Positions 1 to 5,697 of a stretch of DNA of 5,697 bases are shown piece after piece. A program made the position numbers and the translations under genes. How positions within the stretch are numbered: the first letter of the stretch is position 1; each line of letters starts with the position of its first letter. The stretch comes from Candidatus Aminicenantota bacterium (GTDB lineage Bacteria; Acidobacteriota; UBA6911; RPQK01; JAJDTT01). Under the pieces are notes generated by a model. It saw only the letters and a program-made list of their open reading frames with translations. It did no database searches and was not told the origin of the DNA. Where the stretch lies: positions 1 through 5,697 of the forward strand of contig JAPOYZ010000046.1 in the NCBI GenBank assembly GCA_026706325.1, read 5' to 3'.

Positions 1-265
1 AGGGCATGTAGACGAAGATGACCGGGAACTTGCCATCCGCCTTCGGCCGCCAGACGTTGGCCGGCAGCCGGACGCCGCCGCGCATGCGGACCTTGACGTC
101 ATGCTCGAAGTGGATGTCGTACCGGGGCTGGGAGAGCTTGTCCACCCAGGAGCGATCGTTGCGCACGAACCAGGTATCCGACGCCAGTCCGGTTGCCGTC
201 ATGAAGGTCAGAATCTGGAGGACAACGGGTACGGACAGGATGGGAATCCGGGGGCAACAAGACAT
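1..265 (-). CDS. Exported CocE/NonD family hydrolase, third paralogue (5' part only)
   Basis: Reading the minus strand from the ATG at 265 gives 88 codons with no stop, and the frame runs off the left edge. Residues 1-28 look like a signal peptide: Arg6, a hydrophobic stretch at about 7-28, and a probable cleavage after Ala28 (GLA|SD). Residues 57-88 (VKVRMRGGVRLPANVWRPKA, then DGKFPVIFVYMP) match the first strands of the alpha/beta-hydrolase domain in the two upstream genes, where the equivalent segments are VRVPMRDGVELA...RPKAEGRFPAIMSYNPY and PRVAMRDGVELA...PDAEGRFPAVMMYHPY. The window ends one base into the next codon. That base is T, which fits the conserved oxyanion tyrosine of the family (inference). 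The ATG is favoured by the Shine-Dalgarno sequence at 272-281. The gene starts 45 bases after the stop of the neighbouring hydrolase, so the two are probably co-transcribed. Nucleophile, Asp and His lie outside the window, so activity cannot be judged. Confidence 0.87.
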   Translation of the reverse strand, partial: MSCCPRIPILSVPVVLQILTFMTATGLASDTWFVRNDRSWVDKLSQPRYDIHFEHDVKVRMRGGVRLPANVWRPKADGKFPVIFVYMP

Positions 266-271
266 GGAACA

Positions 272-281
272 CCTCTCCCTC
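272..281 (-). promoter_or_regulatory. Ribosome binding site of the third hydrolase gene
   Basis: The minus strand reads GAGGGAGAGG here, six bases upstream of the ATG at 265. It decides the start: the frame is open further upstream, with a possible GTG at 295, but that codon has no comparable purine tract at the right distance and would lengthen the region before the signal peptide. Confidence 0.7.
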
Positions 282-310
282 TGGCGGCGGAACACAGGAT
301 CTGCAGCACG

Positions 311-2413
311 CTAGTTCAATCTTCGTGGAACGGTGACTGACCAGCTCCGGTTGAAGTGTCTCCTCCCATTGACGGTGATCTCGATCTCCACCAGGTGACG
401 GAAAGCCGCCTTGTTGCTGGAGGTCAACTCGTTCGCTTCGATCTTGACTTCCGATTCCGGCCGGGTGATCGACAGCGTGGCCTCTGCCTTCAGCGCGGCG
501 TTCGCCGGGTTCTTTTCGGACACGGTGAAACTCGAGAAAAGCTTCATGTATTGCTCGCCGTCGCCCCGTTTGCCCTTTCTTTCCTTGCCGAGCCGGACCG
601 TCGTGGTTTCCGCAACGAGGTCCCGGGTAATGGAGTACGCCAGCGGTTTCTCCTGATCCAGCGCCACCTTGGGGTCGGCGTTGGGCAGGTTCACGAACTC
701 GGGCTCCGGCAGCTTGGGATTCTGTTCCGGGATCACCGGCAGGACGATGTGGGACGGGTAACGGCCGTTGCGGTAAACGGTGTTCACCGCCGGCAGGGCC
801 GTGGGCCAGGCGTTCTGGATGTCGGCGTTGGCGATGGCCACCCGGACCCGGTGCCCGGGAGCGAATACGTAGGTCATCACCTTCACTTCCACCGGCACCT
901 CGTGCACCTCTCCGGGCCTGAGCGGTTCGGGATCGAAATGAGACTTCCGGTGCGCGGCGTTCAGGCCGCCGTAACGGACCAGCTTGGAGGTCCCGTCCGG
1001 CGCCACGTCGATGAGCTTCACGCGGAAATAGGCAACCTCGGCCGTGGAGGAGATGTGCAGCATGGCGCGCGGCGTGCCCGAGACCTCCAGCGGTTCCTCC
1101 AATGGGTCTGTGGTGTAGGTCAGGGAGTAGGCCTCGTCGGCCCGTTGGTCGATGGGGTTGCCCCAGGGGAGAATCCCGCCCCCCCAGTGGATTCCCGAGG
1201 TGACCCCCACGGTGGGTTTGTATTCAAGGCGGTCTCCTTCCTCATCCGATCCTCCTGGAGGCGTCCGGCTCAGCTTACCGTCCGGGTGAAAGTACATCCT
1301 GGTGGGCTGCTCCCGCGCAATGGGCCATTCCAGTTCGGAGCGCCAGAAACCGGGCTCCTCGATGGGCATGACGGGAGAGGGGGGATCGTATTCCCGGACG
1401 AAGACCGTCACCGGAGGCTCCTCCAGGACTCCGTTGTCGATCCCCTTGAGCCAATAGTCGAACCACTTCAACATGATGGGCCGGCCGTCGATCCGGGGAC
1501 CGGGCACCGTCTTCTTGTTCTCGGCCCAGATGTGCCGCCAGGGCCCTACGAGGGCTTTCTTGTGTTTGACTTCCAGCTTGGAGAAGGCCCGCAGCAGGGC
1601 CGTCGGATAGACGTCGGCCCAGCCGGCGATGACGAAGACCGGGCACTTGACCCGGCTGTAGTCCGCCGACAGGGAGCGGTCCTGCCAGTACGGCCCTTCC
1701 TGTTGATGAGAGATGTATCCGATTCCCCAGGGCCGGTTGTTGTCCAGGTGCGTCTGCCAGATGTCGCTCCACTTTTCACCGACGATTTCGGGATCGGGGG
1801 GCGCGAAGTTGTAGGCCGTCATGAGGGGCGAATAGGTGTCGAACATGTAGGGGCGCAGAGAGCCGCCGGGATAGGTCCATTCGGTATAGACGCTGTCGTT
1901 GGCCGAGCGCACGATGATGGTCTTGAGGCTGGGAGGATTCTGGACCGCCACCTGCCACTGCACCACGCCGCCGTAGGAAATGCCGGTCATGCCCACGTTG
2001 CCGTTGGACCACGGTTGACGAGCGATCCACTCCACCATCTCGTAGCCGTCCCGCCTCTCGTCGTCGGAGTAGATGTCCTTGCTCCACCCGCCGGAGTTTC
2101 CCGTGCCCCGGACGTCGTACTGGACGATGGCATAACCCCGCTCCGCCAGATACGGCACCAGCAGGGGCCTTTCGTCTCGATAGTCGGGCAAAGGTTCCCT
2201 TACGCCCCGATAGGGGTGGTACATCATGACGGCGGGAAAACGGCCCTCCGCGTCCGGCATGGTGATTTTGGTGGCCAGTTCCACCCCGTCCCGCATGGCG
2301 ACGCGGGGGTAGATGATCTTGACCTTCCCCTCGTAGATCGGCTTCGAGAGCCCGTGGGACTCCGCAAACAGCGTCGCGGGCAGGATCATGAGCAGGAAAA
2401 ACAGGATCCGCAT
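311..2413 (-). CDS. Exported CocE/NonD family (peptidase S15-like) hydrolase, 700 aa
   Basis: A serine hydrolase of the CocE/NonD family, whose characterised members cleave esters or amides (cocaine esterase, alpha-amino-acid ester hydrolase, glutaryl-7-ACA acylase); the substrate here is unknown. Counting from the ATG at 2413, residues 1-17 (MRILFFLLMILPATLFA) form a signal peptide, so the protein is probably periplasmic or secreted. The alpha/beta-hydrolase domain spans about 28-320, with the oxyanion Tyr68 in YHPYRG, the DVRGTGNSGG motif at 100-109, nucleophile Ser146 in GISYGG, Asp267 in GWADVYP and His294 in GPWRHIW. A PepX_C-type jelly roll follows at about 335-565, then a further region of about 110 residues ending VPRRLN. 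The triad is complete, so an active enzyme is expected. An in-frame ATG at 2449 would add 12 charged residues, but it has no ribosome binding site and would bury the signal peptide, so 2413 is preferred. The gene lies 72 bases after one paralogue and 45 before another. Confidence 0.93.
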   Translation of the reverse strand: MRILFFLLMILPATLFAESHGLSKPIYEGKVKIIYPRVAMRDGVELATKITMPDAEGRFPAVMMYHPYRGVREPLPDYRDERPLLVPYLAERGYAIVQYDVRGTGNSGGWSKDIYSDDERRDGYEMVEWIARQPWSNGNVGMTGISYGGVVQWQVAVQNPPSLKTIIVRSANDSVYTEWTYPGGSLRPYMFDTYSPLMTAYNFAPPDPEIVGEKWSDIWQTHLDNNRPWGIGYISHQQEGPYWQDRSLSADYSRVKCPVFVIAGWADVYPTALLRAFSKLEVKHKKALVGPWRHIWAENKKTVPGPRIDGRPIMLKWFDYWLKGIDNGVLEEPPVTVFVREYDPPSPVMPIEEPGFWRSELEWPIAREQPTRMYFHPDGKLSRTPPGGSDEEGDRLEYKPTVGVTSGIHWGGGILPWGNPIDQRADEAYSLTYTTDPLEEPLEVSGTPRAMLHISSTAEVAYFRVKLIDVAPDGTSKLVRYGGLNAAHRKSHFDPEPLRPGEVHEVPVEVKVMTYVFAPGHRVRVAIANADIQNAWPTALPAVNTVYRNGRYPSHIVLPVIPEQNPKLPEPEFVNLPNADPKVALDQEKPLAYSITRDLVAETTTVRLGKERKGKRGDGEQYMKLFSSFTVSEKNPANAALKAEATLSITRPESEVKIEANELTSSNKAAFRHLVEIEITVNGRRHFNRSWSVTVPRRLN

Positions 2414-2420
2414 GATGATT

Positions 2421-2426
2421 CTCCTT
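2421..2426 (-). promoter_or_regulatory. Ribosome binding site (AAGGAG) of the exported hydrolase
   Basis: A near-perfect Shine-Dalgarno sequence, seven bases from the ATG at 2413. It settles the start in favour of this ATG over the upstream in-frame ATG at 2449, which has no purine-rich tract before it. Confidence 0.8.
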
Positions 2427-2485
2427 CTGTCGTCCGATTCTCTTGGCATCGGTCGTGTCAGCCGGACGCCGGACGAGGCCGCGTT

Positions 2486-4507
2486 TCAGTTCAATTGTCG
2501 GGGTACGCTGACCCTCCAACTCTTGTGGAAGTGACGCTTCCCGTTCATCGTCACCTCCACCTGGCTTACGAAATGGTACGCGTCGAGGTCGCTGCTCAGT
2601 GATTCGTTGGCTTCCACGGTCATTCCCGACCCCGCGGGCGGGACCCGGTAAACGTAACGGGCCTTGAGAACCGTTTCCGCGGGATCCCGTCTCGACACCG
2701 TATAGGTGGAATGCGCCAGTCCGGGCGCCGGACCCGTCTCGGAGACTCTCTCCAGAGTGGCCGTCACCGTATCGTTGACCAGGTCATGCTTGATCTCGTG
2801 CCGGGTGCTGCTGCTGATGTCCGCCATTGTCGCGGGCGGCCTGGGAGGAGGCCTGAATTCCGGTCGGCCCATGGATGGAGCCTGAGCAGGCGTCACCGGC
2901 AAGACGACATGAGAAGGATGCCGCCCGTCCCGGTGGATGGCGTTGACGGCGGGCTTGGCAGTGGGCCAGGCATTCTGAAAATCCGCACTGGCAATGCTGA
3001 CCCGGATGCGGTGGCCTTTCTCGAACAGGTAGGAGACATATTTCAGGTCGATTTCCAGCTCGTAGATCTGTCCGGGATTCATGGGTTCCGGATTCGAGTG
3101 GGAATCGCGGTGCGTGGCGAGCAATCCGCCGTCGGTCAGCCATTTCGAGGTGCCGTCGGGCGCCACATCCGTGAGCTTCACGTGGAAGTAGGCCGTGTCG
3201 GCCGTGGAGGCGGCATGGAGCACGGCCTTGGGATTCCCCGTGACCTCCAGATCCTGCTCCAGCGGTGAAGTGGTGTAGGTCATGGAGCAAGCGTCGTCGA
3301 GCCGCTGGTCCACCGGCATGGCCCAAGGCATGATTCCCCCGCCCCAGTAGATCCCCGCGCTGATCCCGACCGCCGGGTCGTACGCGTATTCGTCGGACGC
3401 GCTCTCGCCGGCGGGTCTCTTTCGACTCAGCCGTCCGGCAGGTTGGAGGTAAAACGGAGTGTCCTGATTCCGGGCCGGCGGCCACTCGTTTTCGTGCCTC
3501 CAGAATCCGTTGTCCTCCAGGACCATATGAGCCGCGGGCCGCTTGTAGCGGCGTATGAAGAGAGTCACGGAGGGCTCCTCCATGACGCCGGTGTCCTCCC
3601 CTTTGAGCCACTGGTCGAACCACTTGAGCATCTCGTGCCTGAAATCGATCCTGGGACCGGGCAGGGCTTCTTCCGGCCAGTAGTGTCCCCAAGGACCCAA
3701 CAGGATCTTCTTGGGGACTTCCAGCTTGGAGAAGGCCCGCAGGATGGGGGTGGGATAAGGGTCGGCCCAACCGCACCAGAACATGACGGGAACCTTGATC
3801 CGGCTGTAGTCCGGCTGCAGTGAGCGATCACGCCAGTAGGGCCCCTGGAGCAGGTTCGAGACGAAGCCGATTCCCCAGGGGACGTTCTTCTCCAGCCGCT
3901 CCTCCCACAGCCGGCTCCACTCGGGCCCAACAATATCTGCGTCGGGCGGCGCCGCATTGAAGGCGGTCATCATGGGAGCAAAGCTGTCGAACATGTAGGG
4001 ACGGATGCTGCCGCCCGGATTCGTCCAGTCCAGGTAGACGTCGTCGTTGGAGGATCCGATCACCAGGGTCTTCAGAGCGGGAGGATTCTGCACCCCCACC
4101 TGCCATTGAACGACGCCGCCGTAGGACATGCCCCACATTCCGACGTTGCCGCTGCACCAGGGTTGGGCGGCGATCCACTCCACCACTTCATAGGCGTCCC
4201 GGCGTTCCTCGTCGGAGTAGACGTCTTGGGTCGTCCCGCCGGAATTTCCCGTGCCGCGAACGTCGAAATAGACGACGGCGTAGCCCCGTTGGGCGAAGTA
4301 GGGAGGCCCGTCCCAGCGGTGGTTGTAGGCCGTGTCCGAGCTGGTGTCCTTGACCTGCCTCAGCCAGCGATAGGGGTTGTAGGACATGATGGCCGGAAAC
4401 CTGCCCTCCGCTTTCGGCCGGACGACGACCGCCGCCAGCTCGACCCCGTCTCGCATCGGGACCCGGACCCGGCGGTCCAGTTGTACGTCGTACTCAGACC
4501 GGGACAT
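2486..4507 (-). CDS. CocE/NonD family (peptidase S15-like) hydrolase, cytoplasmic, 673 aa
   Basis: A complete serine hydrolase of the same family as its two downstream neighbours, expected to hydrolyse an ester or amide bond; the substrate is not deducible. The alpha/beta-hydrolase domain covers about residues 10-300: oxyanion Tyr46 in YNPYRW, DVRGTGNSGG at 82-91, nucleophile Ser128 in GMSYGG, Asp249 in GWADPYP and His275 in GPWGHYW. A PepX_C-type jelly roll follows at about 315-545, then a proline-rich linker (551-560) and a C-terminal beta-rich region (about 565-673) shared with the next gene. Over residues 121-190, around the nucleophile, 49 of 70 positions equal the neighbour, which indicates a fairly close duplication. 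The mature region begins at once, with no signal peptide. An in-frame TGA at 4517-4519, four codons before the ATG, rules out an N-terminal extension, so a cytoplasmic location is inferred. The start is supported by GAGGG at 4514-4518. Confidence 0.94.
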   Translation of the reverse strand: MSRSEYDVQLDRRVRVPMRDGVELAAVVVRPKAEGRFPAIMSYNPYRWLRQVKDTSSDTAYNHRWDGPPYFAQRGYAVVYFDVRGTGNSGGTTQDVYSDEERRDAYEVVEWIAAQPWCSGNVGMWGMSYGGVVQWQVGVQNPPALKTLVIGSSNDDVYLDWTNPGGSIRPYMFDSFAPMMTAFNAAPPDADIVGPEWSRLWEERLEKNVPWGIGFVSNLLQGPYWRDRSLQPDYSRIKVPVMFWCGWADPYPTPILRAFSKLEVPKKILLGPWGHYWPEEALPGPRIDFRHEMLKWFDQWLKGEDTGVMEEPSVTLFIRRYKRPAAHMVLEDNGFWRHENEWPPARNQDTPFYLQPAGRLSRKRPAGESASDEYAYDPAVGISAGIYWGGGIMPWAMPVDQRLDDACSMTYTTSPLEQDLEVTGNPKAVLHAASTADTAYFHVKLTDVAPDGTSKWLTDGGLLATHRDSHSNPEPMNPGQIYELEIDLKYVSYLFEKGHRIRVSIASADFQNAWPTAKPAVNAIHRDGRHPSHVVLPVTPAQAPSMGRPEFRPPPRPPATMADISSSTRHEIKHDLVNDTVTATLERVSETGPAPGLAHSTYTVSRRDPAETVLKARYVYRVPPAGSGMTVEANESLSSDLDAYHFVSQVEVTMNGKRHFHKSWRVSVPRQLN

Positions 4508-4681
4508 GGAAAACCCTCAGGTCAGCCGATTTCGTCTCTTGGATGCCCCTGCCCGAAATCTCGGAATGGTCCGGACGGTAAGGAAGCGGCGTCTGCGTTT
4601 CCTCCAGCAGGAGAAAGGATCGGCATTCGAGATTTGGAGGAATCCGGAACCCGAGACACGGGAGGCATCGATCCGAAGAGA
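4508..4681. other. 174-base intergenic region between the lipoprotein and hydrolase genes
   Basis: The longest non-coding stretch in the window. On the minus strand it contains a small hairpin at 4598-4616 (CTCC-TGCT-GGAG with flanking TTT/AAA and one bulged G) and a four-base stem at 4553-4564 (CCGA-GATT-TCGG). Neither is followed by a T-run, so neither looks like an intrinsic terminator. I see no clear -35/-10 pair. Short open frames cross the region but have no ribosome binding site or recognisable protein. It is long enough to hold a promoter for the hydrolase genes, but none can be pointed to. Confidence 0.5.
4514..4518 (-). promoter_or_regulatory. Ribosome binding site (GAGGG) of the cytoplasmic hydrolase
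   Basis: A moderate Shine-Dalgarno sequence six bases from the ATG at 4507. It overlaps the in-frame TGA (4517-4519) that closes the reading frame upstream, so the start at 4507 is well fixed. Confidence 0.65.
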
Positions 4682-5697
4682 TCACTCTTCCACCAGGACA
4701 CGCATTCCCCGGGTGCTGGTCCGTCCGCCGGGCTCGATTTCCGGCCGGAAGGAAGGCCGATAGGCGTCGGGGCTGTTGAGCCAACTCCCTCCCCGCATGC
4801 TCCGGACTCCCTCTGTGTCCGGTCCCCTCGGATCGGTCCGTTCCGGGTCTTCACCTGCCCAGTCCAGGGTGTATTCCCAGACGTTTCCGATGGCGTCGAA
4901 AAGGCCTCGCGGGTTCGGATAGAACTTCCCCACGGGAGCCGTCCCCTCGTATCCGTCGTCCCTTCCCTCGGGGATGAGACTGCGCATTTCGGTCCCCGTC
5001 AGGAACAGGTCGGCGTCGGAAACGTCCGCCATGGCGGCATCCGCCACGTTGGCCCAGTAGCCGCTGGGAAGCCGGGGATCCCGCACGTAATCGGCCGGCC
5101 TCTTGCCCCAGTAGTAGCGGGTGACGGTCAGGGCCCGCTGGCCGTACTCCAACTCGCCCTCGGTCGGCAGACGCACCCGTAGTCCCGTCTTGCCGCTCAG
5201 CCAGCGGCAGAACTCCGCGGCGTCGAACCAACTGATACAGGTGACCGGATGGTCCGATCCTTGGGCGAAACCGGGATTCTTCCAGGAGGCGTCGGACTTG
5301 GGCCCCCAGCCCCCGCCACCCATGGTGTAGCAGCCATTTCCCAGTTCCCGCCAGGACCGGCGACCCGTTTCGGCGTCCGTTCGATAGCCGCTATCCTCCA
5401 CGAAGCGCTGGAACTGCCCGACGGTGACCTCGTACTTCCCGAGATGGAAGGCTTTGGTAATGGTCACCTGGCGGGCGCGCAGATCGTGGGGGGCGAAGAG
5501 ACCGATCAAGGCCCGGGACCAGTCGGTCTCCCCCATCATGAATTCGCCGGGCGGGATCCGAACCAGTTCCAGTTTTACCCCCGATCCGAGATCCAGCGTG
5601 ACCTTCTCATGCCCGGCAGCCGGGCGCGCCGACACCAGATCGAGACTGCTACAGCCAAGCAGGACGGCGAGGACGATCAGCGCCACGGAGCGGCGAG
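4682..5697 (-). CDS. SUMF1/EgtB/PvdO-family (FGE-like) lipoprotein, 5' end cut by window edge
   Basis: The frame is open to the right edge. A GTG at 5686 would give 334 residues, but the codons before it read Arg-Arg-Ser, giving RRSVALIVLAVLLGCSS. This looks like a lipoprotein signal peptide (basic n-region, hydrophobic core, lipobox LLGC), so the true start is probably outside the window. Residues below count from the GTG. Lipid attachment would be at Cys12. The FGE-sulfatase fold (PF03781 type) spans about 35-332, with the family signatures IPPGEFMMG (44-52), YEVTVGQFQRF (85-95), HPVTCISWFDAAEFCRWLS (146-164), RLPTEGELEY (172-181), GNVWEYTLDW (267-276) and RGGSWLNS (298-305). Family roles include sulfatase cysteine oxidation (FGE), sulfoxide synthesis (EgtB) and siderophore chromophore maturation (PvdO). 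No cysteine occurs after residue 160, so the catalytic pair of true FGE is missing and the function is unassigned. It lies upstream of the hydrolases on the same strand. Confidence 0.88.
   Translation of the reverse strand, partial: RRSVALIVLAVLLGCSSLDLVSARPAAGHEKVTLDLGSGVKLELVRIPPGEFMMGETDWSRALIGLFAPHDLRARQVTITKAFHLGKYEVTVGQFQRFVEDSGYRTDAETGRRSWRELGNGCYTMGGGGWGPKSDASWKNPGFAQGSDHPVTCISWFDAAEFCRWLSGKTGLRVRLPTEGELEYGQRALTVTRYYWGKRPADYVRDPRLPSGYWANVADAAMADVSDADLFLTGTEMRSLIPEGRDDGYEGTAPVGKFYPNPRGLFDAIGNVWEYTLDWAGEDPERTDPRGPDTEGVRSMRGGSWLNSPDAYRPSFRPEIEPGGRTSTRGMRVLVEE

Noticed and set aside
266..313. Possible stop-codon read-through fusing the second and third hydrolases, since both are in the same frame with no stop in the 45-base gap
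   Set aside because: The third gene has its own ribosome binding site, ATG and signal peptide, and an internal signal peptide in a fused protein makes no sense. The shared frame is a one-in-three coincidence.
2461..2478. Direct repeat of GTCCGGC (minus strand) in the 72-base gap between the two complete hydrolases
   Set aside because: Two seven-base GC-rich copies in GC-rich DNA are easily expected by chance. There is no symmetry or placement that would mark an operator.
356..2602. A 748-codon open frame on the plus strand, antisense to the exported hydrolase and running into the end of the next gene
   Set aside because: The translation is rich in His, Arg, Gly, Val and Asp with no recognisable domain, no ribosome binding site was seen, and it lies opposite a gene with an intact catalytic triad. 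Long antisense frames are expected in GC-rich coding DNA with strong third-position bias.
4598..4616. A hairpin that could end transcription after the lipoprotein gene
   Set aside because: The stem is short with a bulged base and is not followed by a T-run on the minus strand, so it does not meet the form of an intrinsic terminator.
4494..4854. Small minus-strand open frames crossing the 174-base intergenic gap
   Set aside because: They overlap the end of the lipoprotein gene in other frames, have no recognisable protein features, and no good ribosome binding site was found for a start inside the gap.
4106..5182. A 358-codon open frame on the plus strand spanning the hydrolase start, the intergenic gap and the lipoprotein gene
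   Set aside because: It has low-complexity, Pro/Gly/Arg/Val-rich composition and overlaps two well-supported genes on the other strand. It is a composition shadow.
4682..5697. Annotation of the lipoprotein as a sulfatase-activating formylglycine-generating enzyme
   Set aside because: The C-terminal cysteine pair required for that chemistry is absent and no sulfatase is in the window. Only the fold family is supported.

Overview
The window is GC-rich (about 60% by eye) and densely coded. Every gene I can support lies on the minus strand, so transcription runs from the right edge to the left edge. Read in that order it holds: (1) a lipoprotein of the SUMF1/EgtB/PvdO (formylglycine-generating-enzyme-like) fold, 5' end cut by the window edge (4682-5697); (2) a complete CocE/NonD (peptidase S15 type) alpha/beta-hydrolase with no signal peptide (2486-4507); (3) a second complete CocE/NonD hydrolase with a signal peptide (311-2413); and (4) the first 88 codons of a third CocE/NonD hydrolase, also with a signal peptide, cut by the left edge (1-265).

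The gaps are 174, 72 and 45 bases. None holds a convincing terminator, and the three complete start regions each carry a purine-rich Shine-Dalgarno sequence. The three hydrolases therefore look like one transcription unit that arose by tandem duplication. The lipoprotein may share it, although the 174-base gap could hide a separate promoter. Both complete hydrolases keep the Ser-Asp-His triad and the oxyanion tyrosine expected of the family, and they share an extra C-terminal region of about 110 residues beyond the usual jelly-roll domain. One is predicted cytoplasmic and the other two exported. This suggests that related ester or amide substrates are hydrolysed on both sides of the inner membrane. 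The substrate cannot be read from the sequence.

The SUMF1-fold lipoprotein has no cysteine after residue 160, so it lacks the copper-binding cysteine pair of true formylglycine-generating enzymes and is unlikely to activate sulfatases.

The source is a bacterium, probably with an outer membrane and rich in secreted hydrolases. Acidobacteriota, Planctomycetota/Verrucomicrobiota-like or similar soil or marine lineages fit, but nothing in the window fixes the phylum. I see no RNA genes, mobile elements, CRISPR arrays or defence genes. The content is accessory metabolism of known families, not a clearly new system.
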